A stretch of DNA of 27,500 nt from Symbiodinium natans (GCA_905221605.1 CAJNDS010002177.1:462501-490000), one strand, 5' to 3'. Positions 1 through 8,632 are shown, numbered from the stretch's first letter. Numbers and translations: made by a program. Notes: a model not told the origin generated them from the sequence alone.

Positions 1-350
1 GTTTAGGACTCTGGCACCGAAAGTTGTTCTTTATTTGTTGGTGGGGTGCAGAACAAAACGGGAGGTGGCGTCGTGTTTTTGAACAGCACGTTCTTGAGGG
101 GTGTGCACGAACCAGTGAGCATTTTGAAGTGGTAGGCGAGGTTACATGTTTTGGAAACTTCTTCGTGGGCCCCCTACCAGTCTAGCACGTATGTCTTCCA
201 ACAGTAATTATTGATAAACGGAGAATCACGGGTTTCATCACGACGTTTGAGCATTTCCCACATTCGGTGTTAGTGAGTTCTTTTTTTCCTAATCTACCCA
301 ATGATGCATGCGTCATTGTTTAAACATGCGCACACACGCAGACACACAAA

Positions 351-440
351 CACTTCGGCGAATTGGTCCGTGAAGCTGTCCTCAGCCAGATCCACCGCCT
401 GCTGGTCAACCGCAAGGGTGAAACTGCTAGTGGTTATAGG
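351..440 (+). CDS. Possible exon, strand ambiguous
   Basis: The plus strand reads ELVREAVLSQIHRLLVNRKG, an amphipathic helix. The minus strand of the same stretch reads AVDLAEDSFTDQFAEVF and is equally open. Position fits neither S5 nor the pore of the channel that follows. Kept only as a lead. Confidence 0.15.
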
Positions 441-702
441 AAATTTTCGCTGGTTAAAGTTTTTTCGAGATGTTTTGACGTCGTCTGCCGGCACGTCATA
501 CTATGGATTTTTCATAGAGGATTTTTGGCAGTGTCAGCCGACACAACTAAAGTGGCAGTGACAATGTGCCTGCCCGGTGTCGCTGCCTCATTGCCAATAT
601 GAGGTTGCTTGCTCGCTGTCAGCTTGCAATGCTGGCGCGTTGCCCGGGGGCGATCCCTGTGTGGCATTCGTCATAGTCTAACATTCTTCTTGGCGAGTTC
701 AG

Positions 703-753
703 GTTACTGGCGTGTTCTGTAACATGGCGATAGAGAGCGCCCGCGCCGACAAG
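703..753 (+). CDS. Channel exon: end of S6
   Basis: Starts after a TTCAG acceptor (AG at 701-702) and reads VTGVFCNMAIESARADK in phase 0. VVTGVF is the typical inner end of the last S6 helix in dinoflagellate and other Nav/Cav-like channels. The donor is GACCGC at 754 (GA type). Reading on through 754-776 stays open but loses the match; splicing to 1151 restores the family's usual spacing to the first EF-hand. Confidence 0.8.
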
Positions 754-3499
754 GACCGCATCTGCTTGCATGAGGTAGGTGTTGTTGAAACTGTTGAGGT
801 GGTCCACATACCAAGTATAGTAACTAGATGCTTTGGCTAGGCTGCGTTGATGTATATGGGACGGGTTAGGCCCCCCTCACGCAGCAATACTAGTTTACTC
901 GGTTAATAGCAGCGCCACATCATAATCATGGCTGTAATGTTGTTTTTTCGTTCTAACTAGGTAGGTCTTGAGGAGACAATTGCTGTATGGGGGGCCCTTG
1001 CTAGTATATTGCAACATGCAGCACCATCGAGAGTGGTCATAGATCACATCAGCATGTTGCTTGAATGTACTGAATTCCTACATTTCGCCCAACAGGTTGC
1101 TGATAGGAGCTTCCGGTTCAAGTGTCGCCCTGCAATTCCCTGCACACAAGGACATGGCCACGATGCGTCAGATGCAGAAGCATGAGGCCTTAGAATCCAG
1201 AGCAGTAGTGGGTTCCGCGAAGCAAGTGTTGAGAAATCTTTTCCATTCGAACGATGCATGGTTTTCTACATTTTTCGGTTTGCAAGTTCGTGCTGACAAG
1301 CCCACAGAACAATTGTTTAGGGTTTAGGGTTTAGGGTTTTTTTACGTTGATCATGAACTCCGACAGGCACAAGTGGATGCCTTGCGCGGAGTCTTTGAAG
1401 AGATCAATCCAGATGCTTGGCTTTGAGATGTCTTAGCTGTCATGCTACGTGGCGTAACTAGGGTTAGATTGGCTAGATGTTGACATTGCAAGTCAGGGTC
1501 CAAGATTGAATTTGGTGACTTTCCATGCCTGCGCGGTGTTACTTGAAGTCATGGCATCCGCATGGCTGTGGCGTCTGACGCCAGACATCCTCTGAAACCC
1601 TCGACATCTACATGCCAATACCAACCCCCCTAAACCCTAAACCTTAAACCCCAAACCCCAAACCCCAAACCCTAAACCCTAAACCCTAAACCTCCCCAAC
1701 TTATCTGCTCTTCGAGGACGGCATGGGTGTTATCAGCCTGGAAGAGCTGAAGGAGGGTTAGGGCCAGGGTTGAGGGTTTAGGGTGTCTGTTGCTGTGTTT
1801 CAGGGATTCTTGGAGGAGGTGCTTTGAAGGCATACGAGCTCGTGAATCATAGAAGAGTGCCTTGGGAGAACCGTGCCCAAGGGGGGGCACGATGTTCAGG
1901 TGCCTCGAAACAACTTATCCCGCCTTCAGGACGCCCTTCAGCAAGAGAAGCTGCGCAGCTTCATGCACTCGATGCATGGCAGGATACAGTGACAGTGGCA
2001 TGAAATGGGGCCCTGCTGAGAGCGCAAGTAACAAGTAGGGCTTCGTGGAACACCAGGTCTGGGCGGATTTGAGTTTGACTGATTGGGCTCAGTGCTATGC
2101 ACTACTGTGCCGCAAGCGTGCTTGATTGGCGAAGTTCGGAGCATGACGTACAACACACTGCCGAACTGGCTTGTCTCGGCATCGCGTTTGGTGTTTGCAA
2201 TTTGTGCGGTCGACTGGCACGAACGACTCGCAAGGGATTGAGAACCCCACGTTATGTATTGTTTAGCCGGTGCTAAACTGCAAACAAAGCTCGTGGCCTT
2301 GATCAGTTTTTTCTGAGTTGTCGCCTGCAAAGCCAACAGAGAGGTGATCATATTTGTACATTGTTTGAGCCAAGCACTGTATCCAGCGGGTGCACACTGA
2401 TCAGGACTTGACACCCCGACTCACACACAGAAACATGAATCGAACCGGGCCGTGTCACGGCTATCTCCGAGGATGGACATCGCTACCGATGACATCGTCA
2501 CTCTGTTCATGCGCCCTGGCACGCGCAAGTTCCCAAAGGTTTTTGAACCCTGAACCCCAAGAGCTGTATCGAGCCTCAACCCTAAACCCTAAACCTCAGA
2601 GTGCTCATCAAGGTCTGAACCCCCAAGCACAGCCCTGAAACAGATTATTGCTTTAGACCTCCAATTTTATATACACAACTCCAAAGCCCAAAGCTCGGGA
2701 ATGTCCAGAAGGGGTAGAATGTAGGATTTGTAGGGTTTGGTTTTTGGGGTTTAGATGGGTTTAGGCTTGCTGCACCTGAGGGTGATTGACGCAGATGGCA
2801 GTGGGGACATCACTTTGGATGAGTTCGTGCTTCTTGGCTCCATTACTCCATGCCGTGCTGTCTGGATGTGCACTCGCGCACAGCCTTGCGTCCCCCGACC
2901 CGATCATCTGTAGAAGTGCAGGGAGTGTCCTTGTCACCTCTTTTAGGGCGAGGTGCCCTTCTCAACCCCATCTAGCCAACAATGATTCATGGCTTACTAG
3001 GCCAGGTAGCAGCTAGCAGCAGCTTGTCCAGTTTTAGGCTTGGAAGGGTTCAGGGCTCTTGAGGTTGAGAGTTACCAGCATGGTGGGTTTAGGGTGTAGC
3101 GGTTAGGGCTTCTCGGACATACTGCGCCATCCTTGTAATATAGATGCTTCTTTTTGATGAGGAGTACTCCGTTCCAGCCCTGGGCTTCCAGGCCCCCAAG
3201 GCCCCTAAACCCTGAACCCTAAGACCCAGAGATCCAAGAGACCCGACTTCACAACAGGTACGGCTGCATGAATCTCGCCGGCCCAGCCAAGCAATTACAA
3301 GTGGCCGCTCGCCATGAACTTGGCCTGGCGTTGGCGGGTTGGTGGCGAGGATTCGAGGAATCGAGGAAGTCCTATAGGGCCTCCCTCAGAGAAGCCCAAA
3401 CTTCAGCAGCCCTCACGTTCAGCTCCCCAAGCTTTGCTGCTCTTACAGCTGTGCCTGTGGCAGGCTCGCATGGGCTATGAGAACACCATCATTCGGAAG
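703..3499 (+). CDS. 6TM voltage-gated cation channel, 3' part: end of S6 plus two EF-hands (9 exons)
   Basis: Nine short exons splice in one continuous frame: 703-753, 1151-1186, 1367-1411, 1717-1752, 1930-1970, 2472-2510, 2781-2828, 3258-3303 and 3464-3499 or later. The product (about 126 residues here) starts with the cytoplasmic end of S6 (VTGVFCNMAIESARADK). It continues through a helical linker to a divergent EF-hand (NPDGMGVISLEE) and a canonical one (DADGSGDITLDE), then the family tail (GCMNLAGPAKQLQVA, MGYENTIIRK). This order and spacing match the C-terminus of dinoflagellate Nav/Cav-like channels, which would sit in a membrane and be tuned by cytosolic Ca2+. All eight introns start with GA (4) or GC (4) and end in AG followed by G. 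S1-S5 and the pore were not found to the left. The stop codon is not identified; exon 9 may continue or splice onward. The family assignment rests on remembered family patterns, not on a search. Confidence 0.85.
1151..1186 (+). CDS. Channel exon: linker helix after S6
   Basis: 36 bases encoding DMATMRQMQKHE, a charged helix joining S6 to EF-hand 1. The acceptor is ACAAG|GAC and the donor is GAG|GCC (GC type). With this exon included, the distance from the S6 end to EF-hand 1 equals that of typical family members; without it the protein is short. The intron before it both begins and is followed by GAC. Confidence 0.65.
1316..1340 (+). repeat. TTTAGGG array (short)
   Basis: About three telomeric units in the intron between channel exons 1151-1186 and 1367-1411, ending 26 bases before the next exon. 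Confidence 0.95.
1367..1411 (+). CDS. Channel exon: entering helix of EF-hand 1
   Basis: 45 bases, phase 0, encoding AQVDALRGVFEEINP: the E-helix and first loop positions of EF-hand 1. The acceptor CGACAG|GCA lies 26 bases after a TTTAGGG array. The donor is CCA|GATGCT (GA type). Confidence 0.8.
1624..1692 (-). repeat. CCCTAAA array with CCCCAAA variants
   Basis: About ten units, including CCTTAAA and CCCCAAA variants, in a channel intron; it ends 24 bases before the exon at 1717. Confidence 0.95.
1717..1752 (+). CDS. Channel exon: loop of EF-hand 1
   Basis: 36 bases encoding DGMGVISLEELK. Joined to the previous exon it gives the loop N-P-D-G-M-G-V-I-S-L-E-E: Asn at position 1, Asp at 3, Met at 5 and Glu at 12. 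The acceptor is TTCGAG|GAC and the donor is AAG|GAGGGT (GA type). The preceding intron is largely a CCCTAAA-like array. Confidence 0.8.
1930..1970 (+). CDS. Channel exon: linker between the EF-hands
   Basis: 41 bases encoding DALQQEKLRSFMHS plus two bases of the next codon. This is the conserved helix (L...KLRSFM.S) that follows the first EF-hand in the family. The acceptor is CTTCAG|GAC and the donor is CTC|GATGCA (GA type). Confidence 0.8.
2472..2510 (+). CDS. Channel exon: entering helix of EF-hand 2
   Basis: 39 bases encoding MDIATDDIVTLF, matching the family pattern (SM.I.T.D..TLF) just before the second EF-hand. The acceptor is CCGAG|GATG. The preceding intron also begins GATG, a 4-base direct repeat at its ends. 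The donor is TTCAT|GCGCCC (GC type). Confidence 0.8.
2781..2828 (+). CDS. Channel exon: canonical EF-hand 2
   Basis: 48 bases encoding VIDADGSGDITLDEF plus two bases. The loop has Asp at 1, 3 and 7, Ser at 5, Thr at 9 and Glu at 12: a complete Ca2+-coordinating set with the obligatory Gly at 6 and Ile at 8. The acceptor is CTGAG|GG. The donor is TTCGT|GCTTCT (GC type); reading through would replace the conserved Gly-Cys that follows. Confidence 0.9.
3258..3303 (+). CDS. Channel exon: segment after EF-hand 2
   Basis: 46 bases encoding YGCMNLAGPAKQLQV, matching the family pattern FV.GC..L.GPAK..QVA. The acceptor is ACAACAG|GTAC and the donor is GTG|GCCGCT (GC type). Confidence 0.85.
3464..3499 (+). 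CDS. Channel exon: ARMGYENTIIRK tail
   Basis: Begins GCTCGC after GGCAG; the preceding intron begins GCCGCT. It encodes ARMGYENTIIRK, matching the QVAKM.YEN....K end of the EF-hand region in the family. The 3' end is uncertain: GA or GC donors exist at 3500 and 3506, and the frame otherwise runs to a TGA at 3524-3526. Confidence 0.75.
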
Positions 3500-3526
3500 G
3501 ATGGTGCTGGGAGGGCGTGGGGGTGA

Positions 3527-4676
3527 CAGTGCGTCAGGTTCTATGCCTAGAAGGGTTAAGAGAGGTTTTGTGGGATCTTTGGACGCACGGTAAGGGGAGT
3601 TTGTTGATGCTCGGGCGCCCCACGCAAAGGAACAAAAGTTTCGGGACTGGCAGGCTGGCGCTTTAAGCTCTTCGTTTCTGGGGGTTTACGAGTTTACGAT
3701 ACCCCAATATACACCCCAAACAGTACAGTATTCCTCTATAATGAGGACCACAATAAGGTACCTAAGGTACCCAAATGTTGGAAACCCCCGTATAGGCACC
3801 AAGACTGAAGGCGCACAGAGCCCGAAGTTTGCCTCCTTCGAAGCTTGCACACGAATCTGGCGATCTGAGAAAGGAAGTGCCCTGTACTAAACCTTGACCT
3901 TGACCGGCTCCTGGCTTGGTTCTCGAGTTTGTTGGGGGATCTTTGTTTTTTTGTTGGGGGGGTTGCGGGGCGGGCAGCATGATCACCTTGTGGATCATTA
4001 CCCCCAAACGAAACACGAAGCCAACCCTAAACCCTACACCGCTTGCTCCGACATCAAGGTTGACCTTCTAAATTACAGGCCCTCCAGGTTCCCGAAGCTA
4101 TAGAGAACATCTATGTACAAAAGATAAAAGAAAAGACAAAACGACCCTTCCCCCCCAAAAAAAAAAAACAAAAACATAAGTAAGTAATAAAATGAAATAA
4201 AAAACAGCTGCTGCGGTCTGGAGATGTTTGGACGCATCTCCATCTCCCTTTCGCACTGAAAGGAGCTCAAAGCCTTGCGGGTTGATCTGTGCCCCGGGTG
4301 GCATCAGGGGGTTCTGGGCTCATAGCTTCAGGCTTCTGCTCCTTAGATCCTAAGACCCTAAGCCCTAAGCCCCAAACTCCCCTAGTTCAGGCTTCAGCTC
4401 CTAACCCTAAACCCTCAGCCCTGAACTCCCCTAAGTTTTGAAGCCCTCATGGAACTGGCTGCACTCTAAGGCTCTAAGGACTAGAAGTGCCCCAAGCAAC
4501 AGTGTGCAGATGTACTGGACAGGCGCTTTCGGAATTGGGGTACCAGGATTGGTTTTGAGGTACTTCAATGCCTTCCAAGATCCTATACTAAACAGCCCTG
4601 GAGCCCAATCGGTAGGAATATTCAATTGGGTCCTTCTCTGCTATTACTCTAGAATTCTGGGACCTCATTCCGTCAC
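3527..4676. other. Non-coding stretch after the left channel
   Basis: No supported exon. It contains scattered single CCCTAAA-like units, an A-rich patch (4120-4205) and GTTTACGAT motifs at 3685-3702 that resemble the ends of the MITE at 9881. A weak possible exon (ALQVPEAIENI, after ATTACAG at 4078) has matching GC ends with the channel but no family support. Confidence 0.5.
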
Positions 4677-4755
4677 CCCTAAACCCTAAACCCTAAACCC
4701 TAAACCCTAAACCCTAAACCCTAAACCCTACACCCTAAACCCTAAACCCTAAACC
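4677..4755 (-). repeat. CCCTAAA array
   Basis: About eleven units with a single CCCTACA variant, directly before the candidate exon at 4762. Confidence 0.97.
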
Positions 4756-4761
4756 ACCAAG

Positions 4762-4915
4762 GCGGAAGCTTCGCCATGTTCTGTCTGTTCCTGGGCCAGA
4801 ACAGGAAGATATCATGTTGCTCCTGGGTGATTTCTGTCACAAGCTCCTGTCAGCACACTCATATGCACTGCTTCCTCGGATGGTGGGGTCTGTAGCTAGA
4901 ACCGCGAGCAGCTGA
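4762..4915 (+). CDS. Unrecognised exon candidate after a telomeric array
   Basis: Begins after ACCAAG, seven bases past a CCCTAAA array. The frame includes RKLRHVLSVPGPEQEDIMLL and GDFCHKLLSAHSYALLPRM, with a TGA at 4913-4915. A GC donor (TCA|GCACAC) lies inside. Composition is protein-like and there is a good AG|G acceptor, but no family was recognised and no partner exon is proven. Confidence 0.35.
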
Positions 4916-5178
4916 ATGTCGCTCCCGGCCGGGTGGGGCTTTTTAGGCTACAGGCTATAGCGGGAATAGGGTTTACTTGCAGCCCTAAGCCCGAGGGGCT
5001 TGTAGGCTAAGCAGAGCCCCTTAAGCCGATAGCCCACCAAGCTCATAGGTCAAGATCGCCTCTTGGGGTACATTGTGCATGTTACATGATCATCGAAAGT
5101 TTGTGTACCTGCTTTCAAGAGCTTTAAGTGGGATAATGTTACTGATGATGTAGGCTCCTGTACTGGAGACCCAAGTAG

Positions 5179-5286
5179 GGTGTACCGAAACTGCAAAGGT
5201 CGCAGGGGCCGCAGAAAGCTTCCTGAGTGTCTTGGAAGCAGGGGGTGCGATCCTTCTAGCCCTCATCGGTGCTTTAGGGTTTGCAG
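5179..5286 (+). CDS. Unrecognised exon candidate with hydrophobic end
   Basis: After AAGTAG the frame reads TETAKVAGAAESFLSVLEAG then GAILLALIGALGFAG, Ala-rich and partly membrane-like. A classical donor (CAG|GTAATG) follows at 5287, only 28 bases before a long poly-G run. The antisense frame is also open. Confidence 0.35.
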
Positions 5287-5312
5287 GTAATGGGTGTTTA
5301 GAGGTTTTGGTG

Positions 5313-5314
<2 letters not shown>

Positions 5315-5378
<64 letters not shown>

Positions 5379-5395
5379 GGGGGGTTGGGGGGGGG
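5315..5395 (+). repeat. Poly-G run
   Basis: More than 60 consecutive G followed by G blocks broken by T. It lies just after a candidate exon and donor site. Confidence 0.97.
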
Positions 5396-5490
5396 CAGGG
5401 TCGGGAACACACGGGAACATGATATTTGAAAGAAGTGGTCGCTCAGATTGCGGAGCGTTAGTTCCATCATTTTATACAAAAAATAAATAT

Positions 5491-5546
5491 CCATATATAT
5501 ATATATATGTGTGTGTATGTATATAGACATATGTATATATATATAT
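5491..5546. repeat. AT/TATG microsatellite
   Basis: Alternating AT runs with a TGTGTATG section. They create chance Tyr/Ile-rich frames. Confidence 0.9.
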
Positions 5547-6206
5547 GTAGTTATTATTTGTTGTATGTGTTTATTTATGCTGGCATCGTCCTGTTCAGCA
5601 GTTCTGGCAAGGTTGGCTCGGCTTGTCTTGTCGGCATGTGTTGGAGAATCGGAGGTGCAAAGCTTTGATACCTGCTCGAAGGAGGAAGTAGCACCAGCAA
5701 CAAAGCATCTAAAAGCCCGCTGCGAGCATGAACCGTGTGTTAAAACAGACGAGAGCGCAATCCGCCCGGTGCTGGGTCAGGTCTCACGCGGGCAGCGCCT
5801 ACGCTTTCCCAACGCACGGAGAACTATCCGTCGATCCGCGTGTAATTTGAGGGCTCGGAGACGCAGAGGTCGCAGACCCGACCCTGCACCTGAGGGGAGA
5901 TGTCTTAGGGCAAAACAAATCTATGACAACCCCAAACACTCCCTACGCCCCGAAGTATATCTCTCTCACCACTCCCCACCTATGCGGAGAACCCAGCGAC
6001 CTCTCCGAAACACCTTGAGTTGGCTGTCGTGGAATGCCCCACCGAAGTCTTTGTGTTATTGTGTGTTGGTTGATCTCGGGGTTCTTCTGGGATTTCGGAG
6101 TTTGGGTTTAGGGCTAATTGCTTGTAGAGCCTAAGTCTTCGGGCTTAGGCCTTGCGGCTTGGGGCCTAGGGCTTCTGAGTTACATCCCAATGTGTTTCTT
6201 GGACAG

Positions 6207-6278
6207 GCGTTGTGCCTCGTAAAGCTGGAACCGCATCTTGCTTGGAACTTTCCGTACCTCTGGTGCATAAAAGAATAG
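6207..6278 (+). CDS. Unrecognised exon candidate
   Basis: After TGGACAG the frame reads ALCLVKLEPHLAWNFPYLWC and ends at TAG (6276). It has an AG|GC acceptor and aromatic-rich content. No family recognised. Confidence 0.25.
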   Translation, partial: ALCLVKLEPHLAWNFPYLWCIKE

Positions 6279-6344
6279 CATGATGAAGAAGCGCCCGTAC
6301 TGTTAAAAGTGGTGAGAGTGACATGTTGTCGTTGTTGCCAACAG

Positions 6345-6406
6345 AAGCCATGAGTCATGTGACATCGAAGGCAATTTTGGCTGCCTTTGATGCCTTCAGT
6401 CTCTAA
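6345..6406 (+). CDS. Unrecognised exon candidate, perhaps terminal
   Basis: After CCAACAG the frame reads AMSHVTSKAILAAFDAFSL and ends with TAA at 6404-6406 just as CCCTAAA-like sequence begins. A GA donor (TTT|GATGCC) is an alternative end. No family recognised. Confidence 0.25.
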
Positions 6407-6482
6407 ACCCTGAGCCCCAAACCCCTACAAACCCAAAGGCCCTAAAGCCCTGAACCCTAAACCCGAAAAGCCCGAAACCCAA

Positions 6483-6590
6483 GAAGTGTGGGAGAACTGG
6501 GCCCGACGACGGCCTCTCAGAGGCTTGCGTGTCTTCCATGTTTGGCTGCTGCTTGTGTCTGATATGCGCACACATGGGGGGTTTAGGGTT
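6483..6590 (+). CDS. Unrecognised exon candidate, part hydrophobic
   Basis: The frame reads EVWENWARRRPLRGLRVFHV then WLLLVSDM, a basic stretch followed by a short hydrophobic run, and continues into a TTTAGGG array where it would have to be spliced. A GC donor is present near 6567. No family recognised. Confidence 0.25.
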
Positions 6591-6626
6591 TAGGGTTTAG
6601 GGTTAGGGTTTAGGGTTTAGGGTTTG
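6580..6626 (+). repeat. TTTAGGG array
   Basis: About six and a half units with one TTAGGG (six-base) unit. Confidence 0.95.
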
Positions 6627-6942
6627 CTGTAATAGGGCGTAGATGCTGTGAAGGTTAGGATGCAGCAGAGGCTCGAAAGCCTCGTCAGGTGCGAAGAGCA
6701 GCTCTGGCCCGATTGTGGAGGGCCATCTCATACTTTTCTCCCACCCCACACCGTCCGAGGCGGCAAAACCACCCAAACCTATTCCTTTTTGGGTTTAGGC
6801 CTAAACTCATGACAATCGCTTACTTCCAATAAAACGTCTTCTGTCACCGATGGTCACTTTCAGCCACGGTGGAAGGTTTCAGTCCAGGTCATGGCTCCGA
6901 CATTTTGTAGCAGGTTCTTGCTGGGGGACCACGCCAACCCTG

Positions 6943-7105
6943 GGAGCTCTTAGAGCCATTATGGAGTCCGTAGAGCCCTTAGAGAACCTGGAAAAGCCCT
7001 TAGAGCCCTGAGAGAGTCACTATGCTCCAGAGCCCTTAGAGCCCTTAGAGCCCGTAGAGCCCTTATAGAGCCCCTAAAATCTCCTGGCCCTAGAGCCCTT
7101 TCCAG
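6943..7105. repeat. Degenerate GAGCCCTTA tandem array
   Basis: An irregular run of a nine- to eleven-base unit, GAGCCCTTAGA and variants (GAGCCCGTA, GAGCCATTA). It is not telomeric, although CCCTTA is close to CCCTAA, so it may derive from it. Confidence 0.75.
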
Positions 7106-7169
7106 GGGGTCCTCAGAAGTTTTTGAGCCCGCCCCGCCTGCGGCCAGAAGGCCATGATCCCTGGCCAGA

Positions 7170-7215
7170 ACCCTAAACCTAAACCTAAACCCTAAACCCT
7201 AAACCCTAAACCCTA
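7170..7215 (-). repeat. CCCTAAA array with CCTAAA units
   Basis: About six units, two of them shortened to CCTAAA. Confidence 0.95.
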
Positions 7216-7234
7216 GATTGGATGTGGACTTCAG

Positions 7235-7252
7235 GGGACCAGTACTGGTCCC
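7235..7252. repeat. Perfect 18-bp palindrome
   Basis: GGGACCAGTACTGGTCCC is identical to its reverse complement. It lies between a CCCTAAA array and a TTTAGGG array; function unknown. Confidence 0.9.
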
Positions 7253-7395
7253 GAGGAGAACGTGCTCCAGTACCGGGCCAGCCGACCTCCGAGCTGTGGG
7301 AGGCGGGCGAACGACCTGGGTCGGCTTGCGCCATCGAGGTCGAGGGGCTTAGGCGCCGGCCCCCCAACTGTATGGGGGGGCGGCCTCGGCCTTGA

Positions 7396-7436
7396 GTTTA
7401 GGGTTTCGGGTTTAGGGTTTAGGGTTTAGGGTTAGG
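7396..7436 (+). repeat. TTTAGGG array
   Basis: About five units with a TTTCGGG variant. Together with 7170-7215 it forms an inverted pair around about 180 bases. Confidence 0.95.
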
Positions 7437-7603
7437 GCTCAATTTCCAGGCTTACAAAAAATTTCTAGGATCTAGATCGGGACACATCCAGCTGCTGCCA
7501 CGAAGTGGCTTAGCCAAACCACCAGTTTCAGAAGCCATCAGTGAAGCTTCGATTGTGTGGACCATGAACCCTGAGACCCCTCAAGGTTATTGAGCCCGAA
7601 CCC

Positions 7604-7651
7604 CTAAACCCTAAGCCCTAAACCCTAAACCCTAAACCTTAAACCCTAAGC
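7604..7651 (-). repeat. CCCTAAA array with variants
   Basis: About seven units including CCCTAAG and CCTTAAA. Confidence 0.93.
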
Positions 7652-7840
7652 CTTGGTTTTGGGACTCTTAGACCCCTGGGCCCTGCACTCGAAATTTTTC
7701 ATTTCCACTTGCCAGGGTATGTCAAAAAGACATAGCCTCGCAAGCCTGCGAACACGCACATGTCTCAGCCTTCGGTTCCTGTGCAACGTGTAAAGTGTAG
7801 ACGAAAAAAGGCAGCACCTGTAGCTCGCAGGGTTCACTGA

Positions 7841-8005
7841 AGGCCCGAAGCCCTTTCCAGCTGTTCTCCTTCGGTGGTGTCAGTGCTCAGGGAGTACCCC
7901 AAACCTCTGCGCAATGCTATGCTGCCACGAACTCCGAGGCATGCTGAATTGAAGGCTGTGGATGAGGGTGGGGAGCGACAGCTCCCACAACCCCACAGTA
8001 GCTGA
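7841..8005 (+). CDS. Unrecognised open frame
   Basis: An open frame containing VVSVLREYPKPLRNAMLPRT and a hydrophilic tail, ending with TGA at 8003. An AG|GG acceptor lies at 7889-7890. No family recognised and no partner exon identified. Confidence 0.2.
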   Translation, partial: RPEALSSCSPSVVSVLREYPKPLRNAMLPRTPRHAELKAVDEGGERQLPQPHSS

Positions 8006-8065
8006 TTATACCTGACACATTGCCAGGCACACGGAGATCATAAACGGTCCGATGCATCTGGGTTC

Positions 8066-8368
8066 TTGAGCACTATACTCCGAAAGCAACAAACCAACTT
8101 CAGCAAAGACACCCCACGCAAGCCCTTTGTTGTTGATCCAGAGCAGATGCCTTTGCCTTGCCCCCTAGGATTCGAAGGGGATGCACGGCTTAAGGTACTT
8201 CAGAGGCTTGGAACTCCGCTAAACCCTATAGCCGGAAGCATGGAAACCAGATGTCAGGGCTTCAGCCAGCGAATACGTCCGCAATCCCTGCACGAAGCCT
8301 TGCAACCGCAAAATCCTAAGGGCCTAACTCGAAATCACTTAAACGTTTACAACTACAACCATAAATAA
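8066..8368 (+). CDS. Unrecognised 100-codon open frame
   Basis: The best part (about 8107-8200) reads DTPRKPFVVDPEQMPLPCPL and then GFEGDARLKVLQ. The rest has poor composition. It may contain one exon. No family recognised. Confidence 0.2.
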   Translation: MSTILRKQQTNFSKDTPRKPFVVDPEQMPLPCPLGFEGDARLKVLQRLGTPLNPIAGSMETRCQGFSQRIRPQSLHEALQPQNPKGLTRNHLNVYNYNHK

Positions 8369-8399
8369 TAAACCCCTTCCACTCCCAGCACCCCCTTTG

Positions 8400-8486
8400 A
8401 TGGGCCAGGCAAAGCAACGCCTCGTGGAAGAAAGTGATGCGCAGAAGCGTCGCGCGGCAGCTGCCTCGGCGTTCTGCCGGCTTTAG
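8400..8486 (+). CDS. Unrecognised short frame, Ala/Lys/Arg-rich
   Basis: Reads AKQRLVEESDAQKRRAAAAS then AFCRL and TAG at 8484. GGCCAG|GCAAAG is a possible acceptor. Charged and helical, it could be a C-terminal exon. No family recognised. Confidence 0.25.
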   Translation: MGQAKQRLVEESDAQKRRAAAASAFCRL

Positions 8487-8526
8487 ACAGGTGTGTCGTC
8501 TTTTGGGCTTCCAGTTCAATTGATGT

Positions 8527-8632
8527 AATATGGGGTCGGAATAATTACGGATAGTATTCCCTCACGGTCCCTTTATAAATATACCATAATAACCCCCCAA
8601 AACCCTATTCTAATCATAAAGGCCCCTATATT
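8527..8632. mobile_element. MITE-like element, copy 1 of a two-copy family
   Basis: Begins AATATGGGGTCGGA and ends ATTCTAATCATAAAGGCCCC followed by TATATT. The ends are inverted (AATAT.GGG against CCCCTATATT). A relative with the same ends lies at 27371-27487. AT-rich, short and without coding capacity, as expected of a MITE. Confidence 0.65.

Noticed and set aside
5090-5530. 146-codon minus frame with a Pro run
   Set aside because: The middle is the poly-G run read backwards and the start lies in an AT microsatellite; the plus-strand exon candidate 5179-5286 explains the coding-like part better.
5511-6134. 207-codon plus frame, the longest in the window
   Set aside because: It begins in an AT microsatellite and has a composition that changes along its length, with no recognised motif or matched splice sites. 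It is possibly a chance frame, although part of 5580-5740 might be an exon.
6629-6755. Minus-strand frame reading TIGPELLFAPDEAFEPLLHP, reminiscent of actin-related proteins
   Set aside because: The resemblance is slight, the plus strand is equally open (MQQRLESLVRCEEQLW), and no second minus-strand exon was found.
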